Below are positions 48,525 to 64,000 of a stretch of 64,000 nucleotides of DNA, piece by piece. How positions within the stretch are numbered: position 1 is the stretch's first letter; the number at the start of each line of letters is the position of its first letter. Where the stretch lies: contig NC_045148.1 of NCBI RefSeq assembly GCF_008831285.2, positions 5,022,001 through 5,086,000 on the forward strand, read 5' to 3'. The DNA is from Nymphaea colorata (lineage: Eukaryota > Streptophyta > Magnoliopsida > Nymphaeales > Nymphaeaceae). The position numbers were made by a program, and so were the translations under genes. Under the pieces are notes generated by a model. It worked only from the letters and a program-made list of their open reading frames with translations. It had not been told where the DNA came from and made no database searches.

Positions 48525-48730
48525 GGTGGGCGCTGGGCCCACCTGGACTGGGTACCCGGTCAGGTAAGGCTCCTGTTCAGGCTGACAAAACGGGGCCCGG
48601 GCCCCGTGGGCTGGCCTCGGTTGGCCCATTCATATTAAAAATAATTAAAAAATATTTTATTTTAAAATTTAACAATATATATTTTATTATTTAAAATGGG
48701 CCTCGGTTGGCCCATTCATATTAAAGCACA
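48525..48730. repeat. GGCC-rich short dispersed element
   Basis: GC-rich head (ggcgctgggcccacc, ggggcccgggccccg) and AT-rich core. A 27-bp direct repeat (ggcctcggttggcccattcat...) occurs on both sides of the AT core (48612 and 48698). 48731-52380 is AT-rich spacer with no recognisable gene. Confidence 0.6.
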
Positions 48731-51700
48731 TTAGTTAAGTCACCACTTTATCCATGAAGTTGTTGGTGATTGAACAATAATAATGAAATATTGCTCCATA
48801 AATGATGGAGTTGCAAACAGATTTATAAGACACTTGACCATTCTAATTTAGAAAATTCAGGTCATCTCTTGGAGTATCAGTTCAGCATCAAAGGGAATTA
48901 TCAAAATATGATGCAAACAATTCTAGTAAATGTGTAGAATAAATATTGAAGTTTTTGTTTTAATGTCATAGAGTTATGACATAGCAAATTAAATGTTTAA
49001 TGTCAAGAGTTATCAAACCTTTTTTTTTATTTTTTAATGTCTTTTAATATCATGGTTGTAATGATCATTACTGTGGAGGTTTATGAGTCAAAGGTTGAGT
49101 CTCTTGACGTAACCTATAAATAGGTGCATTGGTTCGTATTATTTGTATCAAGTGTAAAGTGCGCCAAGGTGGCCTTGTAGGAGTCGTAAGTTGTATGAGT
49201 GCTTTCTTCCTCTAATTCAAAAGCGGTTTTGCAAAGTTTATTGTGTGCACCATAAGCTATGGTTTTCTATTGTTGTTTATTTCCAATAAAGGCAAACATA
49301 GATGTTTTTAATATCAAATGATAAGATCAATAAAAAATCTTGCATCAAGTCTTGCACATGACATAACATGCATTAGACTTCCAACAAAGCAAAGGTTATA
49401 TTTTCTTTTATCGTTTTTCACAAAAGACAATTGCTTAACTCTTTTAACAATAGTACATAATCACATGACAATGATACAAACAGGCTCACAATTTTCAAAT
49501 GTTCAAGTCATCTACCTAATTGGCAATATGCTTGATCTTTATTATGACTATTTAAAAGAAGGAACAATTATATTAGAGACTATCATACAATGATTTTTTA
49601 TCTTGTACAGTCTTCATTAATATGCCTTTAATGGAAAGCATTTCTTTTAACTCACCATTCATAAAGCAATTTTCATGACCAAATATCTAGGTCTTAACAT
49701 GCAAACAAATCACTTACTGATATACCAGATTTATCAAGCACCTCATTAAGGTCAACCCATAGCCACACCAATGAATGCATAGAACAATAATTCAAGTATC
49801 AAAGGAGCTTTAGACCTTTATGACTTAATTATCAATTTTTGAAGCATAGATGAATTATACTCAGTTCATTATTTTCTTAATTGTTCTATAAATCAATTCA
49901 CAAGATGATGATTGAATTCACTAATAAGCTTTAGTTGGTTCATTGCTAAATTGATCATCATTATGTTCATTTCTCACTGCTTATTGAAATATCAAATAGA
50001 TCAAAATTGATCATCAATAGGAACACTATAGTTATATTCAGAATAATTCCATCTTATGCATACAAATACAAACATCATAGACCTTTTTTTTTATAAAAAT
50101 CTTTGGGTACCCATACATATACATTGGCAAAAATGTTCTCCACTTTCTAAATCCACATTTTGACACACATTGTAGATCCTCAAAATTATTGATATAGATA
50201 TAGTTAGTGTAGATCTCATTATCTTCAAGAGTGTTACCCTACACCTCATAGAAAACAATGAAATCAGATTCATTCTCGAAGAAAACTTGCTGAGTAGCAT
50301 GCTATCGTAATTGGATCCAAGGGTAAACAAATATCATAATATATTTGGATCTGATAACAATATGATATGGATGTTTAATCATATATCCAAACATATTGAA
50401 ATTTGATTTTAAGCCATATAAGTTAGACCTCAAAAAATAAGTAGATCTAATCTCAAATGCTATATGAGTGTAAAGATTCAAATTATATTAGCATTAATCC
50501 ACACAACAATATCCACAATAGACGAATATGAATTTAAAACACCTAATGATCCATATTGAAATATTATATAAGATGATTCAACAACCATGTATGAATTCAA
50601 ATAAGCAAGACAAAAGATTTTCTTTTTCCTTTACCTTCGAGATGATGTAGATTTGGGCCATACTAATCCATCTTTTTTAGGAGCAAATAAAGCTTTCATC
50701 GGCTAGAATTTTGTTGATACAAGTCTCCAAATAAAAGCATTCATTGTAATATGGGTTTCCGTTTAAGAGTATTACATACACCTCTTGAGCATATATTAAA
50801 GAAAATACGTTCTCATAGAAGGAGTGAATAAAACCTTCTTCAATAGCACCCTAAAATGATTTTGATCCAGAAAGACAACAGATTTCACAATATTATTGGA
50901 TTAAAAAAGCGAACTTTATAACATATATTGGAACTAATGTAAACATGATATAGATTTTTTACCAATATCCAAATAAATTATAGATCTGAATGTATCTTGA
51001 ACCAAGCCTTATTACAGGTTGAATCTCACCATGTTTAAGAATGTTGCTTTACACCTATTAGCATAACCAACATACAATGATATAACCATTCCTTTTAAGT
51101 AGGATGAACATAGTATAGTCTTCTTTAGTATTTGTTCAGATAATATTCTTTCATAAAGAGCAAAAGAAATTCATTCATTGGCACTCTACTGCTACTCGCA
51201 TTGAATGTGTACAACTCAATTTTTTAAAACCTGATAAAATCATTGGATCAAAAAATCAATACATATCTTAATATGTTTATGTCTAATATATGCATGATAT
51301 AGATCTTAAAAAAAAAATCTAAACAAGTTAAATAAGATCGTGCTTCAAAAGATTGCAACCTTTGTTGTGAGATCCAAATTCAATAGCCAAATGGATATGA
51401 AAAATTTAGGTCATGTCTAGTGTTAGTATAGACAAAAAAGACAACAAATCTGCAAAAAGCAAACATGGTAACATATATTTGAACTAATATAAACAAGATA
51501 TGGATTTTTAACCAATATCCGGACAGATTCAGATCTGTATATTCATGAACCAAACTGAATGCAAATGTGGAATTTAAGTAATGATTAGATCCAATGCAAA
51601 ATTTCAAATGGTTATGTGGATTCAAATCATATCAATATGGATCCACACACAACAATGGCAAAACATAACCAATTCATGTCCCAAATGATAGCCCAGTTCT

Positions 51701-52380
51701 CTTATGTCAACATGAAAGTTTTCATTTTCTTTCAAAAAAAATGTAGATCTGCATCCGTGCCAGTTTGTCTCTTATAAAAGCAAAAAAGTTTCAAGCGCGG
51801 AGCTCCAATTAAGCCTCTATATATAGGTCGCATTAAATCTCAGAATATTGGCCCGTAATGGCCAATGTTTCACATGCAACAATGGTGTATGAGCAAGCAC
51901 AAATTTAAATGCGCATGTCGCGTTTGTATTGGAAGGATCAACCTAGTCAAGTATACATGGTAGCAATTTATCAAGGTCAAACTATGAACTGCGTTGTTTT
52001 CATTTTCTGATCAGACCGTGATAACTGAACAGACTAAAAAAGTAAACTCATGCTGCACGTTTGCATGGTGGTTGTCTTACAAGGCATTTCTTAATATCCT
52101 GCTCCTAACTATTTTTTTATTTTATCTTTTTTCTTGCGACAGAAAAACGGCATGGTTCAGTATACCCTTTCTATCTTATGTCATTCTCTTTGTCCCGGGA
52201 GCCACGATGTTGGCAATTTATATTGCCATGCCTTTAGAGATACTGAAGCTAGGCAGAAGCCGAAACTGAAAGTTTATTAATTAAGGGTGCAGTCATCTTT
52301 TGTGGAAATTTCAGGTAGTTGTTAGTATATATTTGTTTTTTTCTTTTCTTTTTTTTTTGTAAATTAATTTGGAAGGCTTA

Positions 52381-52786
52381 GGGATGTGAATAGATCTAAT
52401 TTGGATAGGATATCTGATCGAACCATTTTGAAAAAATTGGATATAGAAAAAAAATATTTAATTAAGAAATCAGATCAGATTCAGATGTCAGAAATGACAT
52501 TTGAGTGGATTTAGATTCAGATATACATAAATATCTGAATGGATTCAGTTCAGGTTTAGTTTTAAATAAATATTCTTTGTTCAATACTCTTAAATTTTGA
52601 AAATCGGTTAGGTTTGGTTCAAAATTTGAATTCAGGTTTGGATATGAATATACAAATTGGATTCTGGATTCAGGTTCAGATGTGACTTGATTTTGTTAGC
52701 ATTTAAATCTGAATATGTGAATATCCAAGAAAAGTGGATATGTTTTAGGGTATATCCGATTTGAATCAGATTCATCCCAACCCAGC
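52381..52786 (+). repeat. AT-rich dispersed element (gggatgt-ended), second copy
   Basis: Homologous in opposite orientation to 38530-39125. The ends gggatgtgaatagatc and the reverse complement of gattcatccca are similar, suggesting short terminal inverted repeats. 52787-54200 holds no recognisable gene. Confidence 0.65.
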
Positions 52787-54204
52787 TCCCTGCCCAAAAT
52801 AAACAAGAAGTTTAAGTTTTTGAACTTCACCTTGGAGATTCTTTTTGTAAGTTTTTCAGATTAGTTTCATTAGTAAAAGCACGTCAATAATGATGAGAAT
52901 AAAAAAGCCTGGTCTCGGATTACTTCTATTTACATGAGTTTATATTGTCCGCTACTTATCAGAGAAACCGCAACCCATATAATCTTCAATCCCTAAAAAG
53001 TTTTATTCAAGTAAACTTCGGCTGGTGTTGATCTGGTGTACATGGTCAGCGTACACTGCATCACGTATTGTTTAAATCAAGGAGTTACAGAAATTTTTTT
53101 TTATCTCAGTGGTGTGATCTAGTGAGGAATCTTGTGATGCATGTTCAGACTCGAAAGGTTCTTAGTGGCATATAGCTGGGTTCCGCCACTAAATGTGGTT
53201 TCAACGTTTAACTAAAACAAATTAAAATATGCATGGAGAATTCAATAATTTGACACTCAATCTAATGCATCCAAATGTTATTCATGCTGAATTGATTTTC
53301 GTTTGCATATATTCAAGAACTGTCCCCTTCTTTTTTGTCCTTGGTCAGTTAGATGAAAAAAAAGGTTCAGGAGTTCAAATGGGAGTTGGGTTCATTAGTG
53401 TCTGGCGGCAAGATAACTAAAACACACTTGCTCATGCATTCATGCAAGTCTGCCTTGGACCAAACTTGGTAGCTAGATTGATTATATGGAACGCATAATT
53501 TATTTCTACTTGTGAAACTTGTGCTAACTAATCAGTTTTATCTATTCTACTGCCCACAATTTCATTTAATTAAAATCTGCGCAATGTTTGTCATATGAGC
53601 TTTCTCATGATGAAATCTCATGAGCCTACTTAGTTTGGATTGGGGTTATTCATGATCAAGATTCTCAAAAGATGGATTGCCAACTTGAACTGTTTCAGTT
53701 GCTCCTCATTGAAACAATATTAATTAATGTTTTGCAATAAATTTCGATTAATATCAACGGGCAATGATATTGCCTTCTAGATCTACATCTAATTTAGCTT
53801 GTTCCCTCGATTTGGTCAGGCCTCAATGCCGCAATCGACTGACGAATGACATATATAAGCGAGTATCTGGCGTGTCTCCACCCGAGGAAACGGTGGTTAT
53901 CGTTCGAGTTGTCATCACAAGAAAGAACGATGAGAAAGCTGCTGAAGAATGGGCTCATCCACAAATTACTAGTCACATCCAACCATCGCAAGAGAAAAAG
54001 GATTTTTGTTAATTGAATGAGGTCGAACCCTCTACTGGACGATTGATCGCCAGGCGGGAGAATCAGATCACGTCGCCAAGTTCCTTATTTGAATACACCA
54101 AACAGTGGAAAGCATGGTTAGGGGCCTGGCGCACAACTATTTTGCAGGGGAGGCCAATAATAGAGCTGTACCAACTATTTTGCAAGGGGGGCAATAATAG
54201 AGCT

Positions 54205-55038
54205 GTACACGTACACGAGCCAAGTCAAGCTCGAGCTTGATCTACTCATATTTTGCTGGGCTCGAGCTTGAATTGAACAAGGTCGGTTGGACTTGACTCG
54301 GTGGGCCGAGTCGCGGTAGGAGCTCAACGCATTTAGGCTCGTTTACCAACTCCCCATTTAACCTGACCTCTTTCCTTTGTTTATTTTTTAAGTTCGAAAA
54401 TGTTCAAAAAGAGAAAGATAACACATGAATTCACCAAACTTACTCGACTTTAACTCGAGTTGAGTTCTTATATCTCGATCTCGACTTGTTTATAATCTTG
54501 CGCTTTTAGTTAAACTGAAGCTTGACTTGTTTAACGAACGAGTCAAACTTAACAAAGGGAGTTGAGTTGGCTCGACTAGTGGTATAGCCCTAGCCAAGAA
54601 CCACCATCAAAATTTGAAACAGAGCATTTCGTCCTTTGAATTTTTTTAAAAAGTCAAGGCCTACACCTGCCACCCATCATTTGATGTTTTAATAACTACA
54701 ACGCTTCCTTGTCCCAACTCTTCAAAATTTTCATAAGATAGATATTTAACGGGTGTCACTTGAATAATTTTCTTGTTTTGCGCTGATAATGGTCTTCTAC
54801 ACGTAATCAGCTTTAAATAGTACTTAACAATATTAAGAAGGTTCTCACCAAAATTTTAGACTTCATGAACGTTTCTTATGGGCCTCAAACTTCCAACATC
54901 AAGACAATGATGCAAGAGCTTGATCAATTGAATCACCAGACACCAATAGTACGTAAAAGGTGCGAAGAATGTACTTGAGATTTAGAATGCCAATGTCAAC
55001 TGGCTGTCCTTAAAAACTTGTTCAAATGGGAAATTAAC
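54205..55038. repeat. Tandem segmental duplication, copy 1
   Basis: A block made of a cgagct-rich element (54205-54590) plus unique sequence (54711-55038) that recurs at 55117-55770. Shared text includes cagctttaaatagtactta, cgtttcttatggg and cttaaaaacttgttcaaatggg. No coding content recognised. Confidence 0.85.
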
Positions 55039-55116
55039 TAGTACTTGAGATTGTCGCACTTGAGATTCAATAGTACATGAACCAAGAATCGACAGGCAAG
55101 AAAATCATATCATGTT

Positions 55117-55770
55117 GTACATGAGTGAACCGAGCTCGATTTCTATCAAGTCGTATCTTGCTCGGCTTGAGCTGGAGTCACTGTACAAAGACTGCTCAAG
55201 CTCGACTCGTTTAAGTTTATTTAGCAACTCCCCATTTCTTTTTAAGTTTGAAAATTACAAAAAGAGTAAACGAGCTTACTCGAGTTTAATTGAGTGGACT
55301 TATTTAGAAGCTTGAGTTTTTAGTTAAGCTCCAGCTTAACTCCTTTAAAAACATGCTGAATTCGAGTCAAGCTAACCTGATGAGATCGAATCGAGCTGGA
55401 ATTCGCTCAACTCAAATTCGCTTAACAGCCCTAGTTCCTGGCCCCAACTCTTCTAAATTTTCATTTGATATATGTTTGACCAGTGCCACTTTAATTTTCT
55501 GTTTCGCCTCTTCAATAATGGACTTCTACACGTAACCAGCTTTAAATAGTACTTAATAATATTACGAAGGTTCTCAACAAGTTTTTAGACTTCACGAACG
55601 TTTCTTATGGGTGTCTACCTTCCAACATCTACACAATGATGCAAGAACTTGATCAATTGAATCACCAACAACACGTAAAAGGTCCGAAGAATGTACCAAG
55701 AACCATGAAAAATTAGAATGCCAAAGTCAACTGGCTATCCTTAAAAACTTGTTCAAATGGGAAATTAACC
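55117..55770. repeat. Tandem segmental duplication, copy 2
   Basis: Second copy of 54205-55038, shorter through deletions in the cgagct-rich part. The join between copies (55039-55116) repeats a little of copy 1 (gtacttgagatt). 55771-57700 has no recognisable gene. A 36-bp tandem repeat lies at about 56783-56850 (tatacatataagtgccc...). Confidence 0.85.
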
Positions 55771-57780
55771 AGGCGAGCCGGAAGAAGGCGATACTTGGGC
55801 GCCTTGTCTTAATTGAAAAAAAAAAAAAACGGTCATATTAGTTATCATTTACAAAATTAATCCCTCTTCTCCACATCTTGCTTAATCAATCAAAGGCTCC
55901 CCCATTCTAGTAACTAAGCTTGCAGATACAAGAGAGTTGACAAGGACTGAATTGCGCTAATGGCAAACGAAACATGAGATTTTTTGAAAATCTAAACAAG
56001 GCAGGGGCGTCTTTGAAAATATTCCATCTGGGCGTCAAAGACCGGACTAAAATTAAAAATAAGATTTGTCCCTACTTCTCTTGCACACATTCTCTTAATT
56101 GCTGAGGTCGATTGCTTCCACACGCAAGAACGCTCACTGTGGTCCGCCAACGTGCATGACATCAAAATCTCCGTTCTTCGAACCAAGCGACCTAAATTAC
56201 TTGCACCAAGTTAGCTCCACGCCTTGCGAGCGATCGTAAGTTTAAGATATTTTTCTGCATTCATCCTCAGTTTTGGGCAATTTGACAAAACCATCCCTCT
56301 CTTGTTGAACCATTTGCAGTTTTAAGCAAGTTCAACATTTAATTATGTTATTTTAATTATTATTATCAACGGCTTACAATAGTTACGTGTTCAATAATTT
56401 TGGTCTGACGTGTATAAAAAAGGACATTATATACGTGCCATTCGATCCATGAGCTCATATATGACGTATAAGCAAATCGGTTTAATTTAATTTACAGGTT
56501 TGTGCTAAAAGGTGTGGCTGCATTTTGTAAATAGTGATAAAGTTATATCGATGGTTATACCAATAGCCTGCATATTATGGTGAGGATCAAAAATGAAGAA
56601 AAACATGACATATACTTTACTAGCTAGCTTATGAAAATTCATAACATGGCCGATGATGCTTTTATTATCGGTTGCTTTAGGGCATGTGCATTGGCTAGGC
56701 ATGCGTCACCGCATACAGGCTGAGTTGCGCAGTTTTTCAATTTTGTTTTATTTTTACATTAAAATCGTTTAATATTTACTTTGTTATACATATAAGTGCC
56801 CTTTTAAGTATGAATTTGTTATACATATAAGTGCCCTTTTAAGTATGAAAAACCTGTGAATCAATGCCCCTCTAAAAAATTTGTCTAGACTCAACCATGG
56901 TACGTCACCCACTTGCATCTTCATGCATGAACGAGCCTAAGCTAGCCCAGGGTATTACTGACCCGGCCAACAATGTTTTGAACCACAGTGGACTCAGTAG
57001 GATCCATCCAACCTTCGTGATAATTAATATGTGAAGCTGATAAACTTTTCGTTGACCGTATTTTGCGATTCCCTACGATCCTGGTGAGATGCATGTGTCC
57101 GCGTTCTATGTTAAATTTGTCAACATAAAGTATATATGACGAAATAGAACCAAATAAATTAACCAAGCAAGCGATCGTAAGTATTCTTTGTGACCACGTT
57201 AGATCTTGCCAGAACCAACAAGGAATCCCATTATGAATCCGACACTTCCCAATCTTTGGTCATCATCAATGTTGTCAAGGACGTAATTCAATATGTCTGA
57301 CTTTCAAAAATTCACAATCCATCTTAATTTCATGCATGCACATGTAAATATTTTATTTTTTCATTTATGGGCCAATATTTTGACATTAACTATCTCGGAA
57401 AAGGATCCTGATATGACCTGATTACCATTGCTAACAAACGGCCTACCTCATTTCTGTGCCATAAATGTAGCGAATTGTATTAGAATATTGAAAAAAACTT
57501 TCCTTCCGTGTAAAAGTAAAACCTATCAATATTAAGGGCTTTGCATATTCTTTACGGGCTAAAGTGTCATTGTTGAGGGTGGGAAGCTCATGCATGAGAC
57601 CCTTGTTTAGCAGTTTCTGACCAAATGGATGCCGTTTTTGGGAAAATTAGAAATATGAGGCCCTCTCTTTTGGATTATGTGCAAGAGGTAGACCTCCACA
57701 CCGAAATTTTTCATGTATATATAGCCATTATTGTTGAACCATCCAACGAAAAGAGCCGAAATCCTCACACTTCCCCAAGG

Positions 57781-57793
57781 TATTTATATATAG
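57781..57793 (+). promoter_or_regulatory. Candidate TATA box of polygalacturonase gene
   Basis: tatttatatatag lies about 95 bp before the chosen start codon. A second candidate (gtatatatag, about 57715-57724) lies further upstream. Assigned by sequence and distance only. Confidence 0.45.
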
Positions 57794-57885
57794 CTAGCCA
57801 TTAGTGGTGTAGCCTTGCCATCTTACAAATTTTACCACGTTGATTTGAGTTGCATATGCCAAGAAGAGTTACTTTGGTCCTTGAC

Positions 57886-61836
<3,951 letters not shown>

Positions 61837-62603
61837 AACCTACAATTATTTCAGAGGTTTAGGTAGTCTCAACAATTGCACTGTGAACCAGCAATACACA
61901 ACCGATCTGGTGTTTTCAGTAGTCAAGTGTGTGTTCAAAAACATCGAAGCGTTATATTTATCTTTTCCCCCTTCTGTAGGCTAGCTTTGGTTAGGCAAAA
62001 CCATGATAGATTATGCATAACCTTTTATCATATAATAAACATGAATATTCCAATGTTAGCTAACATCCCCTCGTTCTGTCATGCTGAAATGAAGATTAAT
62101 CCTGCGGATGCTTTCCCTGAAAGTTCCTTACATGGAATGAACTTAGAGAGACAGAGATCCTCTAGCTGTTCAATATTATTCCATCTGATTTATTGTTCTG
62201 ATCTTGGTTTGTTGTATCTTGATTGTGGGCAAAAGTTTTTCCACATAGAAATTTAAAAGAAAAATATTTGATATACTTCTTTGATTTGATATAGTTCTTG
62301 GTTTTTACGACCGCTCCTCTTAACTACGAAGGGCATGCATCATGTTTCTTCAAGAAGAAGAGCATTACCCGTCTCAAAAGTCGGCAAATATCACGCTAAT
62401 CTTTTACATTGTGGTTTGCAGCCTCTATTTTACATGTTAATGGGAGCTTATTAACCTAACCTCCGCCTCACATTGTCAAACAAATGATTGAATAAAATTG
62501 CAAGCTTCGGTTCTTAAGGGACAAATGAATGGTACACTATAACCAGTGCATTTCTATGCTACGATATTGAAAATAGGTAATCACTGCATCTTAAGTATCA
62601 CGT

Positions 62604-62606
<3 letters not shown>
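61837..62606 (+). other. 3' flank of polygalacturonase gene
   Basis: AT-rich. Contains ataataaac at about 62032 and gaataaaat at about 62490 as possible polyadenylation signals, the first about 200 bp past the stop. No further gene recognised. Confidence 0.4.

Positions 62607-62674
<68 letters not shown>
62607..62674. repeat. (TA)n(GA)n compound microsatellite
   Basis: TA run to about 62646, then GA run. 62675-63631 contains only short open frames (such as 63367-63173 minus) that match no family I recognise. Confidence 0.97.
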
Positions 62675-62678
<4 letters not shown>

Positions 62679-63631
62679 GAGGAGAGGCCAACTAACAAGA
62701 AGTTTAGATGGCATGAGAAGTAGCAGAAGCTATAATTCCAGACACCCACATTGTCCTCTTCATATGTAATCATCCCTTGCATAACACTGCCCAAAAAGAG
62801 GTGTATAACCAGATTCGCCACAACATCCATCACCCTTTTCCAGCAAACAGCTGCCGGAGGTATTATTGACAAAAAAAACAATGTACACAAAGACACAATG
62901 GGAACCCTTCTAGGGCTCTAAACCCACAAAACAATATACAAAATAAGGGATGTCAAATCCCTTTTAGAGATGCATGGTAAAGCACACTTTCTGAAGTGTT
63001 GAGTAATATAACCTTATTACCACTGATGCTGGAAATTCACTTTTAAAATCACCTGTTTTGATTGCAGCCAATCTGAAATGGAATTAGCATGTAGGTTAGT
63101 TATTCTCTGAGTTAGACATTCCTAGTGTCACCTCCCTTTATGGTTGTTACATTGGAATATGATGCACTTGGCCTAAGCTGGCATAGCATCCATATTCTTC
63201 ATACACTTGCCTGGAATCCAGAGATGAACTTTGAAGTTATGGTTGCCTTCCCATTGCCCAACACCATACAAAATCTTGCTTGAAGATGCTCTAATCATAC
63301 CTGTTTCCCATTGCATAACTTGCCTTTTGCACATGACAATATGCAGTCCAATCTGATCATTATCCATCTAGCGTATCAAATCTGAGGCAGGGCAGACAAC
63401 ATAAAGCTGAAGAAAAAGGAAAGAGAATTGAGGAAAAGGAAATAACCACCAACCGATAATATCCCATGATTACAACAAGAGAGAAGAAACTATCGACCCA
63501 ACTAAGAAAATCAAGTCCCAGTGCATGGATAAACCATTGTAAACAAAAGGAAAGATACTCTTCTAAAATTAGGTTGATGTAACACTTCCCTTATAAATAA
63601 TGGAACCTCACCTAGAGTGAGGGAGAGGGTT

Positions 63632-63829
63632 AGGCCTGGGCATCGGGCCGGGCCGGGCCGGCCCGACCCGTTTAGTCAACATCGTTAAGGGCCCGGATTT
63701 GGATCGCCTCGGTCCGCTACCCGGCCCAACTATTATAGGGCCGGGCCGGGTCCGGAACCGGGCCTGGTCAACAACGTCCGAAGCCCGACCCGGCCCGTTT
63801 GTTAACTACCGGGCTGGGCCGGGCAGGGT
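63632..63829. repeat. GGCC/CCGG-rich short dispersed element
   Basis: Dense gggccgggcc and cggcccgacccg text from ggcctgggcatcggg to gggctgggccgggcaggg. It abuts the dehydrogenase fragment at its right end. Fifth member of the GC-rich family in this window, but lacking the AT core. Confidence 0.65.
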
Positions 63830-64000
63830 CTATCCCAAGAAGATGCCGGTGGCAAGGTTTATCTCAAGAAGACGCCGGTCGACCTTCCAGATGTCATGGC
63901 GATCCCCTGCGCTGCACACTCCTGCGTTCTTGACCATGATGTCGAGGAGGCCAAAGCGGGTGAGGGCAAGGTCGACAGTGGGAGTAGAGGAAACTGTGGA
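63830..64000 (-). pseudogene. Short-chain dehydrogenase/reductase fragment
   Basis: The minus strand reads TVDLALTRFGLLDIMVKNAGV, then VDRRLLEINLATGIFLG and a TAG. This is the central part of a classical SDR of the plant type that includes ABA2- and secoisolariciresinol-dehydrogenase-like enzymes, which use NAD(P). The conserved NNAG motif is KNAG here. The family continues after FLG with MKHAARVM and the catalytic Ser and YxxxK. Here a stop and the GC-rich element follow instead. The start lies beyond the window. Truncated and probably dead, although an intact upstream exon outside the window cannot be excluded. Confidence 0.75.

Noticed and set aside
51994-52269. 91-residue frame with two hydrophobic segments
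   Set aside because: It starts at TTG rather than ATG, matches no family I know and lies in AT-rich spacer where hydrophobic frames are expected by composition.
53764-54012. 82-residue frame with ATG
   Set aside because: No domain, no signal peptide, no nearby splice-linked exons seen. Too short to separate from chance.
62591-63367. Minus-strand frames that might belong to a gene left of the dehydrogenase fragment
   Set aside because: No similarity to the missing dehydrogenase part or any other family could be recognised, and one runs into a microsatellite.

Overview
The window is nuclear DNA of a flowering plant. The evidence is three intact host genes of plant-only or plant-typical type (two secreted thaumatin-like/PR-5 proteins and one pollen-type polygalacturonase with GT-AG introns), surrounded by Ty1/copia and Ty3/gypsy retrotransposon remnants, TA/CA/GA dinucleotide arrays and long AT-rich spacers. 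The species cannot be fixed from the sequence alone. The host coding exons, especially the two thaumatin-like genes, are much richer in G+C than the spacers around them.

Layout. 1-7076: a 2.3-kb interspersed repeat (called R1) split by a 4.7-kb Ty1/copia element on the minus strand, with LTRs, primer binding site and a degenerate polyprotein. 7077-18880: four copies (A-D) of a roughly 1-kb repeat in alternating orientation. A and B form a large fold-back. A degenerate minus-strand Ty3/gypsy element (about 11.2-16.0 kb) lies between B and C. 18880-20700: AT-rich spacer with dinucleotide arrays. 20720-22330: thaumatin-like gene 1 with its flanks. 22700-25145: second copy of R1, lacking the copia insertion. 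26.8-31.0 kb: a very decayed plus-strand Ty3/gypsy element. 34.26-35.27 kb: a large imperfect inverted repeat next to a fragment of an MCTP-type C2-domain gene. 36.3 kb: copia RNase H fragment. 37350-38530: thaumatin-like gene 2 with flanks homologous to gene 1. 38.5-44.4 kb: short GC-rich and AT-rich dispersed elements and a copia gag fragment. 44.45-47.4 kb: a gag-only LTR-type element. 47.8-57.7 kb: low-complexity purine tract, dispersed repeats, and a tandem duplication at 54.2-55.8 kb. 57886-61836: complete four-exon polygalacturonase gene. 63830-64000: truncated short-chain dehydrogenase fragment on the minus strand, abutting a GGCC-rich element.

How it fits together. The two thaumatin-like genes are a local duplication: their promoters and 3' flanks match as well as their coding regions. 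The 15 kb now separating them was filled by retroelements. Gene 1 has a divergent, apparently inserted segment between its conserved upstream region and its ATG, so the two copies probably differ in core promoter and transcription start. The polygalacturonase gene has all four family motifs and intact splice sites, but introns 1 and 2 are long and intron 2 carries a dispersed element and a CA/TA array. I see no CRISPR, operon or prokaryotic features and no tRNA or rRNA genes. The most unusual structures are the fold-back repeat family, the 34.3-34.9 kb inverted repeat, the gag-only element and the remodelled promoter of thaumatin-like gene 1.
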